This document shows positions 32,118 to 41,289 of a DNA stretch of 64,000 nucleotides, in pieces. The notes under the pieces are model-generated. The model was not told the origin of the DNA, ran no database searches, and saw only the letters and a program-made list of their open reading frames with translations. The stretch's first letter is position 1. Every line of letters begins with the position of its first letter. Origin of the DNA: Desulfovibrio sp. (GTDB taxonomy: Bacteria; Desulfobacterota; Desulfovibrionia; Desulfovibrionales; Desulfovibrionaceae); assembly GCA_030145055.1 (NCBI GenBank), contig JAQYWK010000002.1, forward strand, positions 720,814-784,813, written 5' to 3'. The position numbers and the translations under genes were made by a program.

Positions 32118-34541
32118 ATGATTTCTCTTAAAGATTACCGCAATACGGCTAAGGGTTTACCGGATTTACTTCCATATGCCGCAATGATCGGAAACGGTGT
32201 TTTGCTTTGTAAAGACGGTTCATTACTTGCCGGCTGGAAGTTCAGATCACAGGACACTGCATCAAGTACTCCTGATGAACTCGCAACAGTTAGCAGCAGA
32301 GTTAACAACGCTCTTAAAGCTTTGGAATCAGGTTGGATGCTTCATGTAGAAGCTGTGCGTTCTCCGGCCCGTGAATATCCGCATCCGGGTTCCAGTTTTT
32401 TTCCTGACGAAGTAACGACAATGATTGAAGATGAGCGGCGGGATATTTTCCAGTCTGCCGGAACTTTTTATGCCACTGAGACATATATAATTGTCACCTA
32501 TAAGCCAGAATTCACAGCGCAAAAGCTGAGTGAGTTGGCATATACCAATGCAGTCGCAAGCACCCCTTTTGAAAAAGCACTTACCAAATTTCTGACAGTT
32601 CTAAGAGAGCTTGAAGATTCTCTCTCCCTTTCAATGTACCTCGACCGGCTTAAGGATGAATCCTTTGAAGACGAATATGGAAATCTCAAAAATAGCTCTT
32701 CATTATTGGCCTTTCTGAACAAATGCATAACCGGCGAGGACCACACTGTTCTGCTTCCCAGCACACCAATGTATCTCGATGCTCTGCTTGGCGGGCAAGA
32801 CCTTATTGGAGGGCTTCAGCCGGCTATCGGAAATAAACTTATAAAGGTCATATCAATTGACGGATTACCGCAGGAAAGTTGGCCATCAATGCTTTCTTGT
32901 TTTGAAAGCCTATCCATTGAATACAGATTTTCAAGCAGATTTATCTGCATGGATCAATTCGAATCTCTCAAGGAACTTGAGAAATACCGAAAAACATGGA
33001 GACAGCAGGTTTTCAAGTTTTGGGATTCAATGTTTAACAATCCCAATGCCAGAGCTAATCGGGATGCTCTTTCTATGGCCGAAGATTCAGAAGAAGCCAT
33101 AGAAGAGATTCAATCCGGATTTGTCGGTGCAGGATTTTATACAGCATGCATAATTTTGCTTGGAGAAGACCTTCAAGAGCTTGAGGACAACACCAGAGAA
33201 CTTCGACGCATGATTCAAAGCCGAGGTTTTTCCTGTCGAATAGAATCCATAAACGCCCTAGACGCATGGCTCGGAACTCACCCTGGCAACTCCACTGCAA
33301 ATGTTCGCAGACCGATCATTAACACTATGAATCTGGCTGATCTTTTGCCCTTAGCAACTATATGGGCTGGAAGAGAACATAATCCTTCACCAAAATTTCC
33401 ACCTTCATCACCACCTCTAATGTTCTGTGCAACAGATGGTTCGACACCATTCAGGTTGAACCTTCATGTGGATGATCTTGGCCATACTCTTGTCTTCGGT
33501 CCGACCGGAGCAGGTAAATCGACTCTCCTCGGAATTATAGCAGCCCAATTCAGACGCTACCCTGAAGCCACAGTGTTTGCTTTTGATAAAGGCAAATCCA
33601 TGTTGCCTCTCTGTAAGGGAGTTGGAGGATCACATTATGAAATAGCTGGTGAAGATTCCACTCTGGCCTTTGCTCCATTGCAAAACATTGATTCAGATGC
33701 AGAACAAAGCTGGGCCACAGAATACATTGAAAACCTAGTCACTTTACAGGGACTGACGGTTCTCCCTGCTCACCGTAATGCAATCCATGTTGCCATGAGC
33801 AGAATACGTGAAAACCCTTCAAACATTAGGTCTTTGACTGATTTTTATCACAGCCTTCAAAATGAAGAATTGAAGGAAGCTATCAAGCATTACACCAGAG
33901 AAGGTTCCATGGGGGTCTTACTGGATGCATCTTCAGATGATCTCGGAATATCAAATTTCATGGTGTTTGAAATTGATGAGATAATGAACCTTGGTGACAA
34001 AAATTTGATTCCAGTTCTTCTCTATCTTTTCCACCGCATAGAAAAAGCTCTTACCGGACAACCCGCTCTTTTGATTCTTGATGAAGCATGGATCATGCTT
34101 GGTCACAAAGTATTCAAAGAAAAAATCAGAGAATGGCTCAAAGTTTTGCGTAAGGCCAACTGTGCAGTTGTACTTGCCACGCAGTCTTTATCTGATGCTG
34201 TCAGATCTGGAATTTTAGATGTTCTTGTAGAGTCCTGCCCTACAAAAATATTCCTGCCAAACCCGTCCGCGATTCAGGAAGATCAATTCAAATTATACAA
34301 TGGCCTAGGTCTAAACGGTCGCCAAATTCAAATCATCGCATCCTCTACCCCTAAGAGAGACTACTACATCGTTTCACCAGAAGGACGCAGGTTAATTGAC
34401 CTTGCGCTCGGCCCTGTAGCTCTCTCTTTTGTGGGTTCTGCCGACAAAATATCCCTTTCACGCATTAAAGAACTCTCATCAAAAAATGGTGAAAACTGGC
34501 CATTAAAATGGATCGAAGAAAGACGAGGAGATTTTAGATGA
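32118..34541 (+). CDS. trbE: TrbE, VirB4-type T4SS ATPase
   Basis: This large 807-aa ATPase energises channel assembly. The N-terminal CagE/TrbE domain starts SLKDYRNTAKGLPDLLPYAA. The ATPase domain has Walker A GPTGAGKST (residue ~460), VFAFDKGKSM, and Walker B PALLILDEAWIML (~650), followed by TQSLSDAVRSGILD. Length and motif order are normal for TrbE. The stop overlaps trbJ by four bases. Confidence 0.93.
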   Translation: MISLKDYRNTAKGLPDLLPYAAMIGNGVLLCKDGSLLAGWKFRSQDTASSTPDELATVSSRVNNALKALESGWMLHVEAVRSPAREYPHPGSSFFPDEVTTMIEDERRDIFQSAGTFYATETYIIVTYKPEFTAQKLSELAYTNAVASTPFEKALTKFLTVLRELEDSLSLSMYLDRLKDESFEDEYGNLKNSSSLLAFLNKCITGEDHTVLLPSTPMYLDALLGGQDLIGGLQPAIGNKLIKVISIDGLPQESWPSMLSCFESLSIEYRFSSRFICMDQFESLKELEKYRKTWRQQVFKFWDSMFNNPNARANRDALSMAEDSEEAIEEIQSGFVGAGFYTACIILLGEDLQELEDNTRELRRMIQSRGFSCRIESINALDAWLGTHPGNSTANVRRPIINTMNLADLLPLATIWAGREHNPSPKFPPSSPPLMFCATDGSTPFRLNLHVDDLGHTLVFGPTGAGKSTLLGIIAAQFRRYPEATVFAFDKGKSMLPLCKGVGGSHYEIAGEDSTLAFAPLQNIDSDAEQSWATEYIENLVTLQGLTVLPAHRNAIHVAMSRIRENPSNIRSLTDFYHSLQNEELKEAIKHYTREGSMGVLLDASSDDLGISNFMVFEIDEIMNLGDKNLIPVLLYLFHRIEKALTGQPALLILDEAWIMLGHKVFKEKIREWLKVLRKANCAVVLATQSLSDAVRSGILDVLVESCPTKIFLPNPSAIQEDQFKLYNGLGLNGRQIQIIASSTPKRDYYIVSPEGRRLIDLALGPVALSFVGSADKISLSRIKELSSKNGENWPLKWIEERRGDFR

Positions 34542-35341
34542 AATTACTAATAGTGAATATTCTTCTTTTGCTTTTGCTCACAGCAACTCCAGCCTCTGCA
34601 ATGGTAGTCACCTGCACCAACTGTAGTGACAAATTTTTGCAGATTTTAGAGCGAGCCACAAACATAGAACAGCTCCAATCCCTTTATAAAACTTATGCTG
34701 AAGAGATGATGCAGACTCAGCAGCAAATCATGATGGTACAGCAAAATATCCAGCAATATACCAACATGATCAAGAACACTATTCGTCTGCCGTTTGCCAT
34801 TAAAAACAGTGTAATAAGAGATTTTAAACGGCTGGCTAATATATCCAAAAATCTGGTTAGCACTGTCGGCGACCTTGAAGTTTTAGATGGAGTCTACGAA
34901 GCGCAATTTCCAAGTTTCAATTCTGCAAAACAACTCACAGATCTTCCGAATGAGGAACTAAATCCCAAATATAAAAAGTACTGGTCACAATGGTCTGCAA
35001 GAGTTGATGAAGCCACAAAAGCAACCTTTAAACTATCTGGACAGCAACTGAAAGACCTCGGTGAATCCGAAGAGTTTGACTCACAAATTGAAGATCTTCT
35101 GAGTTCTCCTGATGGACGTATGCAAGCCCTTGAAGCGGCAAATCAACTTGCCAGCATTCAGATACAGGAAATCAGAAATTTAAGAGCTCTTTTAGCTGTC
35201 CAAGCACAAAATACAGCTCTCATTAATGAAAAGGCTGAGAAGGACGAACAAATTCTGAGACACGATCAGGACAAGTTCTTTAATACAAACTTCAAGGACA
35301 TCCGCATGGAAGATGCGGGTCCTGAACCTCTCGGTTTTTAG
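34538..35341 (+). CDS. trbJ: TrbJ, VirB5-type minor pilus protein
   Basis: This 267-aa periplasmic protein has a signal peptide (KLLIVNILLLLLLTATPASA) followed by CTNC and a long helical region (EQLQSLYKTYAEEMMQTQQQ, NIQQYTNMIKNTIRLPF), matching TrbJ. The C-terminal half is again helical. VirB5 proteins sit at the pilus tip. Confidence 0.87.
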   Translation: MKLLIVNILLLLLLTATPASAMVVTCTNCSDKFLQILERATNIEQLQSLYKTYAEEMMQTQQQIMMVQQNIQQYTNMIKNTIRLPFAIKNSVIRDFKRLANISKNLVSTVGDLEVLDGVYEAQFPSFNSAKQLTDLPNEELNPKYKKYWSQWSARVDEATKATFKLSGQQLKDLGESEEFDSQIEDLLSSPDGRMQALEAANQLASIQIQEIRNLRALLAVQAQNTALINEKAEKDEQILRHDQDKFFNTNFKDIRMEDAGPEPLGF

Positions 35342-35352
35342 GAGTATCAGTC

Positions 35353-36501
35353 ATGCACATAGGCAAAACTGTACTCTACTTATCCCCTGCTCTAGCAGTC
35401 GTGATGATGTTGTCTTTTTCAACAACATCCCATGCTCAAGAAGTTGAAATACTATCTCAAATAGCGGTTCAATTTCATTCCAAAGCCAGTCAGTGGGATG
35501 AACTTTTGACTGAACACGCTTTAGTATTGTTTCGCCTTTTATTGATTTTGGATGTTTGTCTTCTGGGAATAAAAATCGCCCTCAAACGTACAGAAATTCA
35601 AGATGCCTTTGCTGAGTTCATAATGCTGATACTATACGCAGGATTAATGCTCTCAGTTGTTATCTACTATAAAGATTGGACAAATCAGCTAATCACAGGA
35701 CTGACCGGCATTGCTCAAGAATTGGGTGCGCCTCCAGTAACGGCAGGAAGCATTTTTCTAGCAGGGGTTCAGATATTTGAAACTCTTCTGGATAGTCTCA
35801 CTGTAAACGTTGCCAAATCACTCGGCATAATCATCATTGCCATAGCAATTTGCATAACGTTCTCACTAATCGCCGCTCAAGTAATTTTAGTAAAATGTGA
35901 AGCGTATATCATCTTGAATGCGGGAATTATTTTACTCGGATTTAGTGGTTCAAAGATCACCAAAGATTACGCAATAAATTTCATTAAATATGCTTTTTCA
36001 GTCTCCGTAAAACTATTTGTAATGCAGCTTCTGCTGGCTCTCAGCATCGATTTTATCACTGAGTTCAGAGATACCGGTGCAAGTTTTGACCGCGTTCTAG
36101 TCGTGCTCGGCGCTTCAATTGTGATCCTAGCCTTATCCATGTCTATTCCCGACATAATTTCCGGCCTCATCAACGGACCTTTAGCTTCATCTGGAAGCTA
36201 CCTCACATCTTCTGTCTCGGCAGTTAGCACCGGAGTCATGGCCGCAACTCAAGGCATGCGAGGAATGGCGGGAGGTGCTGTTGATGCGAAACGCGGAGTT
36301 GATGCCGTCCGCGAGGCAAGCTCTTTCGCGGACTCAGCTGGAATGAGTGGATTTGGAAAACTCGGTCATATGGCCTCCACAGGAGTCAATGCCATGAGAG
36401 ACAACCTGTCCCCGACCAAAACAAGCGGAGTCCGTAGCAGCGTAAAAACACAACATGAAACATTCAAGATGGGACAGGCATCGGATGATCCAAAAGAGTA
36501 A
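35353..36501 (+). CDS. trbL: TrbL, VirB6-type polytopic channel protein
   Basis: This 382-aa protein has a signal-like N-terminus and about six membrane segments between residues 5 and 275 (VLFRLLLILDVCLLGIKIAL; IIIIAIAICITFSLIAAQVIL in parts). The C-terminus is Gly/Ala/Ser-rich and hydrophilic (MAATQGMRGMAGGAVDAKRG), the TrbL/VirB6 plan. GGAG precedes the ATG. Confidence 0.87.
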   Translation: MHIGKTVLYLSPALAVVMMLSFSTTSHAQEVEILSQIAVQFHSKASQWDELLTEHALVLFRLLLILDVCLLGIKIALKRTEIQDAFAEFIMLILYAGLMLSVVIYYKDWTNQLITGLTGIAQELGAPPVTAGSIFLAGVQIFETLLDSLTVNVAKSLGIIIIAIAICITFSLIAAQVILVKCEAYIILNAGIILLGFSGSKITKDYAINFIKYAFSVSVKLFVMQLLLALSIDFITEFRDTGASFDRVLVVLGASIVILALSMSIPDIISGLINGPLASSGSYLTSSVSAVSTGVMAATQGMRGMAGGAVDAKRGVDAVREASSFADSAGMSGFGKLGHMASTGVNAMRDNLSPTKTSGVRSSVKTQHETFKMGQASDDPKE

Positions 36502-36539
36502 TTTCCTAAGCAAACGATCCTTAACCTTGGAGTTTCAGC

Positions 36540-37202
36540 ATGTCAGATAACAACGCAGAATCACCCTATATCTCCGCCAAAGAAGAATGGTTTGAGCGGT
36601 ACGGCTGCTACATAAAAAGCCGCAACCAGTGGAGGTCTGCCGCTCTAGGACTCATCGTCATTACTGTTCTTTGCCTGACTGGAAACATCATTCAGATCAC
36701 ACAGAACAAAGTCATTCCCTATGTGGTTGAAGTAGACAAACTCGGCCACTCTGTTGCGATTAGGCGTGCAGATCAGGCAGTCAATGTGTCCGACAGGATC
36801 ATTCAGGCTGAAATTGCAAATCTCATTATTAATTGGCGTTCAGTCACTGCGGACATTGGCCTTCAGAAAAAGATGGTCACTAAAATGTCCTCATTTGTGA
36901 CCGGAGCTGCTCGCGGTGCAACACGCAGTTGGTACGAAGCAAACAATCCTTATGAACGAGGTCAGAAGATTCTCGTTGAAGTCGATATTAAAGGAATTCC
37001 TCTTCCTGTCAGCAGTGAAAGCTGGCGCATCGAATGGCTGGAAACAATCCGCAACCATTCCGGTGTGGCCATGTCCAGCACCAAGTATGAAGCAACTTTG
37101 AAGGTCCGCATTTCTTCCCCAACAACAGACAGCCAAATTATCAGGAATCCTGCCGGTGTTTATATCACTGAATTGTCCTGGGCAAAACTTCTTGAGCAAT
37201 AG
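36540..37202 (+). CDS. trbF: TrbF, VirB8-type assembly protein
   Basis: This bitopic 220-aa inner-membrane protein has a short cytoplasmic N-terminus, a membrane helix at ~36-55 (ALGLIVITVLCLTGNII) and a periplasmic VirB8 fold with VIPYVVEVDKLGHSVAI and YEATLKVRI. It nucleates core-complex assembly. Confidence 0.9.
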   Translation: MSDNNAESPYISAKEEWFERYGCYIKSRNQWRSAALGLIVITVLCLTGNIIQITQNKVIPYVVEVDKLGHSVAIRRADQAVNVSDRIIQAEIANLIINWRSVTADIGLQKKMVTKMSSFVTGAARGATRSWYEANNPYERGQKILVEVDIKGIPLPVSSESWRIEWLETIRNHSGVAMSSTKYEATLKVRISSPTTDSQIIRNPAGVYITELSWAKLLEQ

Positions 37203-37210
37203 GAGCCATA

Positions 37211-38197
37211 ATGAAGCGTATTATTTTCATATCATTCTGCCTTGTTTTACTGACTTGTAACTCTGTCTCGGCAGCACCAGAAGCAGAACCACAAGGACTG
37301 ATGAACAAAGTTTTTGCAAAGCACAGTCCTACTCCTGCGAATAATACAGGAGGGAATCGCAAAGAGCTGAGAGAAGTGGCAATTAACCAGCCCGCTCCAG
37401 ACTACATCAGCAAAACGAAAGTTCGTCTGAACACTAAAGAGTGGAAGGCATTAAAGCTTTCCAACGAATGGATGAACAGAAAAATCAACCCCATAATGCA
37501 GAGCAATGGCAAGGTTGTTTATGTTTTCGGAGCCACTCTGCCGACGATAATATGTACGCCACTTATGGCTTCAGATCTGGAGCTTCAGCCCGGTGAAAAC
37601 GTCAATGATGTCATTGTCGGAGATACAGCAAGATGGATTGTTGTTGTCGCTCAGTCTGGTGTTCTGGGACGAGAAAGCACTCACCTCGTTATTAAGCCGC
37701 TTGATGCAGGGCTTGTAACGACCGCAGTTATTACTACCGACCGCAGAACTTACCATCTCAAACTTGTATCGCGCCGCAAGGGGTATACCCCGTATGTTGC
37801 GTTTATCTATCCTGAAGATCAGGAAAAAATCCTTAAAGCCAGCCTCAAGAAAAAACGTCGCAAAGAGTCGTGGGAAACCACAGAAATTGAAGGAAAGCCA
37901 ACGGACATTTCTGCTCTTGATTTTGGCTACGCCATCACAGGAGATGAAGCTAGTTGGAAACCGATGCGAGTCTATAATGACGGCATCAGAACTTTCATTC
38001 AGCTCCCCAGAACATCCACTCAAACTGAAATTCCAGTTCTGCTCGTTGAGAAGGCTGGAGAAGAAGCGATCGTTAATTACAGGGTCAAAGGCAACGCCAT
38101 GATCGTGGATGAGGTCTTTGAAAAAGCAATTCTAGTGGCTGGAACAGGCATGGATCAGGAAAAAGTTGAAATCAAAAGATTGGAAGGTGCAAAATGA
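37211..38197 (+). CDS. trbG: TrbG, VirB9-type outer-membrane core protein
   Basis: This 328-aa protein has a signal peptide (RIIFISFCLVLLTCNSVSAA) and the conserved VirB9 blocks: PTIICTPLMASDLELQPGE, VITTDRRTYHLKLVSR, FIYPEDQE and, near the C-terminus, PMRVYNDGIRTFIQLP. It forms the outer ring of the core complex with TrbI and normally TrbH. The stop overlaps the next start in ATGA. Confidence 0.92.
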   Translation: MKRIIFISFCLVLLTCNSVSAAPEAEPQGLMNKVFAKHSPTPANNTGGNRKELREVAINQPAPDYISKTKVRLNTKEWKALKLSNEWMNRKINPIMQSNGKVVYVFGATLPTIICTPLMASDLELQPGENVNDVIVGDTARWIVVVAQSGVLGRESTHLVIKPLDAGLVTTAVITTDRRTYHLKLVSRRKGYTPYVAFIYPEDQEKILKASLKKKRRKESWETTEIEGKPTDISALDFGYAITGDEASWKPMRVYNDGIRTFIQLPRTSTQTEIPVLLVEKAGEEAIVNYRVKGNAMIVDEVFEKAILVAGTGMDQEKVEIKRLEGAK

Positions 38198-38820
38198 CAT
38201 TTAGAATCGCCGAATATGAAAAACTTAATGCCGGATATTGTCAGATAATCCCTGTTGAAAGCCTTTTTTATCCATTTGAAAACGTCTTAATAGATGTTGT
38301 TTTATCTGATATTTGTAGCGTTTTGAAGAAATCTTATTGTCAAATTTTAAATCAAATTCCGAAACTACATAATTATAAAAACCAAATTAAAAACATTGAA
38401 CTACGTGACCCCACAGAACATCTAAAAGACTTTTTCATAAAAAACTTGAGCTCGGGCTATTTTATTGAATTTTGTATCACAATTCAACGTCCTTTTTCTT
38501 TAGATGAAGAGCGCACATGGGATACCGAGTGGTATTATTTTCCTGAATTCAACTTAAATAAAATTGAAAAAGAACTTAGCATATGGGCTGAATCAAAGCA
38601 GATAGAATGGGCGATGCGGGATACTCGTGCTCAATTTCTATTACTGCATGCCCCAAGTCTTTTGTTTGTATCAGACTATGCATTTATTGAAACGACTTTA
38701 ATTCCATATCTTAACGAGATGCCTGAACAAAATCTTCTAATCAGGCAGCTTCCGGAATTTAGTCAATTCAAAAAAACATTTCCCGGAAAAACAACCGAAT
38801 ACTCGAATTATGATGAATAA
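38194..38820 (+). CDS. AT-rich protein of unknown function, front part of a split gene
   Basis: This 208-aa soluble protein (FRIAEYEKLNAGYCQIIPVE, TWDTEWYYFPEFNLNKIEKE) has no recognised family. The gene is distinctly AT-rich compared with the trb genes, suggesting later acquisition. It is coupled to trbG by ATGA. It ends at a single TAA, and the same frame remains open for another 76 codons, so it is probably the first part of a ~285-aa protein cut by a nonsense mutation. Confidence 0.55.
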   Translation: MTFRIAEYEKLNAGYCQIIPVESLFYPFENVLIDVVLSDICSVLKKSYCQILNQIPKLHNYKNQIKNIELRDPTEHLKDFFIKNLSSGYFIEFCITIQRPFSLDEERTWDTEWYYFPEFNLNKIEKELSIWAESKQIEWAMRDTRAQFLLLHAPSLLFVSDYAFIETTLIPYLNEMPEQNLLIRQLPEFSQFKKTFPGKTTEYSNYDE

Positions 38821-39051
38821 CTTAAATTCATTCAAAATTTGATAAGAACAAAAGATCTTTCTGGATATTTTGTTGAACTGAAAGCACAAGTCATTGTCGG
38901 CAATAAAGAGGGGCAGAGACTCCTTACCGAATGGGTCTATGCAAACTCTGTGGAAGAAGCGCAGACGATGTTTAAAACTTGGGTCATGGAGAAAGATAAT
39001 GAACAAAAAGAATTAGACAAATCCAGCCTGACTGCAGCGGAGGACAAGTAA
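38821..39051 (+). pseudogene. In-frame continuation after a premature stop
   Basis: It directly follows the TAA at 38818-38820 in the same frame: LKFIQNLIRTKDLSGYFVEL and EWVYANSVEEAQTMFKTWVM. The only starts are TTG (38839) or later, with no ribosome-binding site. It reads as the C-terminal domain of the preceding gene rather than an independent gene. Reinitiation or readthrough is also possible. Confidence 0.55.
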
Positions 39052-39782
39052 TGAAATTACTTTTTATACTTCTCCTGCTGACCATTCCTTTCACAGGATG
39101 TACAGCTCTTAACTCCATGAAGAAGCATGTGACAATCGCAGAGCAAACTGCGCCCATGTACGAGGATCACGAAGTTGAACCTTTGGTTGAAGAAACAGCT
39201 CTAAAAGTGGCTACTCACTACCCTCCCGGCAGAACTGTTTTTCATCTGACGGCTTCAAATAATCCTTTTGGGTTCAAGTTTGAAAACAACCTACGCGGTC
39301 AAGGTTTCCAGTTAAGCCCCAAAACTACCGATCCTAATGTCCTGAATGTGAATCAGGTGTTCGATGCCATTGGCAACAGCACCATGTACTATTTGCATGT
39401 CCAATCTTCTGACGGTTGGTCATTCGGACAGGTCTATAATCTTACATTTGAAGGCTTTCAAAAAGCCGGACTCCTTACCCAGACACCCGCCTTTTTTGAA
39501 TTTGTCGGTGACGATTCACAGCAAGTGGAATCACCGCTCAATGATAATTGGTCCATTGTTCCCGGTGGACTTAGAGATCAGCTCAAACGCTGGGCCAGCC
39601 GAGCAGAATATCAGCTCGTTTGGAAAGCCGGTCACGACTTCCAAATGCAAGCTCACGCCACTTTCAGAGACACATTTCCCAGAGCGGTTAAACGGATGTT
39701 TTCCAGAATGCACGCCGGAGGAAATTCCCTGCGCGTAACCATATATCAAGCAAATAAAGTCATTGAAGTTTGCGAGGATTAA
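39051..39782 (+). CDS. TrbH-like lipoprotein fused to a TcpQ/PilL-type pilus domain
   Basis: This 243-aa lipoprotein has the signal peptide MKLLFILLLLTIPFTGC (lipobox FTGC, Cys17). Residues ~45-115 resemble TrbH (EETALKVATHYPPGRTVFHL and FENNLRGQGFQLS). Residues ~165-243 resemble TcpQ/PilL (NWSIVPGGLRDQLKRWASRA, YQLVWKAGHDF, TFPRAVKRMFS, LRVTIYQANKVIEV). TrbH belongs to the conjugation channel and TcpQ-like proteins support the type IVb pilus secretin, so this protein may physically join the two machines. It sits exactly at their junction in the operon. Confidence 0.65.
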   Translation: MKLLFILLLLTIPFTGCTALNSMKKHVTIAEQTAPMYEDHEVEPLVEETALKVATHYPPGRTVFHLTASNNPFGFKFENNLRGQGFQLSPKTTDPNVLNVNQVFDAIGNSTMYYLHVQSSDGWSFGQVYNLTFEGFQKAGLLTQTPAFFEFVGDDSQQVESPLNDNWSIVPGGLRDQLKRWASRAEYQLVWKAGHDFQMQAHATFRDTFPRAVKRMFSRMHAGGNSLRVTIYQANKVIEVCED

Positions 39783-39784
39783 CA

Positions 39785-41287
39785 ATGAAACATTTTATAT
39801 TATTCATTCTCATAATGTCTCTTTGCAGCTGCGGAGGTTTTAAACCTTCCCCCCAAGAAAGGTCTGTGAAAAGCAGAGCGGCGGCAATGGATTATGCGAC
39901 CAAAAAGAAAACTGTAAAAATCATTCACGCTCCATATCTGGGAGCTATTCCGGTTGAGTTGGATGAACACAGATTGCCACCGGTCTTTGCCAGACGAATA
40001 ACACTCAATTCTTACGGCAGTGCGGCAGAACTGGCCAAACAAATTAATACACTTGTTCCCGTCCGCATCGAGGTCGAGAACAGCAGTGCAGTTGCGAATG
40101 CAGGTGGTAAAAAAGCCGCAAATAAAATGAAGCTGAACTATGACGGAAAGCTCAAAGGATTGCTTGATTCTCTGTGTGAATACTTCGGCATGGGCTGGGA
40201 GTTTGACGAGATCACTTCCAAGGTTGAAATCACGCGGTTTCAGACCAAATCATTCAGTCTTGCCGTTGCGCCTGGCAACATATCTTATGAATCTATCATT
40301 ACCAATAAGTCACAGACTTCCGGAAGTTCTGCGGACTCCAGCAGTATTGAAGGTGTAGGACAAACTTCAAAAACATCAGACAGCACCAGCCAAACTTCGC
40401 AGACCAACAAAGCCACCTTTGTGGGTGATGTCTGGGACGATACATCCAAGGCCATTTCAACAATGCTTTCAAAAGACGGCCAAGTTGTAGTCAATCAAGC
40501 GGCAGGCATGGTCACAGTGACAGACACTTCCACAGCCCTGCGCAGGGTCAGCAAGTATATCAAATCTCTGAATATCAAAATGGGCAGACAGGTTGCTCTG
40601 GCCGTTAAAGTCTGGGCATTGGAATTGAATCATAATGCTGATGCCAGCTTCAATCTTGAAACGGCACTGCAAGCAGGACAAGCAAGTCTCGGGCTTATGG
40701 GCGGCCAGCCATACAATACTATTGCCGGAGCAGGAACGCTGACAGCGGCAATTCTTGACGGTTCATGGAAGGACTCCAAGCTTGTCCTTAGAGCTTTAAA
40801 GCAAAACGGTCGAACCACTCTGCTTACTTCCGGATCAGGTATTGTCATGAATAATCAGGCTCTTCCAGTTCAAGTCGTTAAGCGAGATTCCTATCTTGCC
40901 GGCATGAGCAGCAGCCGTGACAACCAGTCAGTTCAGACCTCAGAACTCACACCCGGTGAAGTCTCTACTGGATTTTCCATGACGGTTATTCCTCACATTA
41001 TGAATAATCGAAAAGCAATCCTTCAATACAACATCAATCTTTCATCACTCGATTCTCTTACCGAGTTTTCAACTGGAGATATGAAAGTTCAGCTCCCTGA
41101 AGTATCTACCCGCAGTTTCAGCCAGCGCGTAACCATGAAATGTGGGCAGACACTAATTCTGGCCGGATTTGAACAGGAAACGAATCAGGAATCAAAAGGG
41201 TTGGGAATCACTTCGGGCGGAAATAGTCAGAAATATGGAAAGAGCCTCATCATAATCACCATTGAAATGGAAAGTGCGGGAGTCTAA
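39785..41287 (+). CDS. pilN: Type IVb pilus secretin lipoprotein (PilN/BfpB family)
   Basis: The outer-membrane pore for the pilus (500 aa). A lipoprotein signal ends at MSLCSC. Before the secretin core is an N-domain with FARRITLNSYGSAAELAKQI, and a Ser/Thr-rich linker occurs at ~180-210 (GSSADSSSIEGVGQTSKTSD). The C-terminal secretin domain has VQVVKRDSYLAGMSS, GFSMTVIPHIMNN and VSTRSFSQRVTMKCGQTLIL, then LAGFEQE. ATG 39785 is preferred because GAGG precedes it. Confidence 0.9.
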   Translation: MKHFILFILIMSLCSCGGFKPSPQERSVKSRAAAMDYATKKKTVKIIHAPYLGAIPVELDEHRLPPVFARRITLNSYGSAAELAKQINTLVPVRIEVENSSAVANAGGKKAANKMKLNYDGKLKGLLDSLCEYFGMGWEFDEITSKVEITRFQTKSFSLAVAPGNISYESIITNKSQTSGSSADSSSIEGVGQTSKTSDSTSQTSQTNKATFVGDVWDDTSKAISTMLSKDGQVVVNQAAGMVTVTDTSTALRRVSKYIKSLNIKMGRQVALAVKVWALELNHNADASFNLETALQAGQASLGLMGGQPYNTIAGAGTLTAAILDGSWKDSKLVLRALKQNGRTTLLTSGSGIVMNNQALPVQVVKRDSYLAGMSSSRDNQSVQTSELTPGEVSTGFSMTVIPHIMNNRKAILQYNINLSSLDSLTEFSTGDMKVQLPEVSTRSFSQRVTMKCGQTLILAGFEQETNQESKGLGITSGGNSQKYGKSLIIITIEMESAGV

Positions 41288-41289
41288 TC

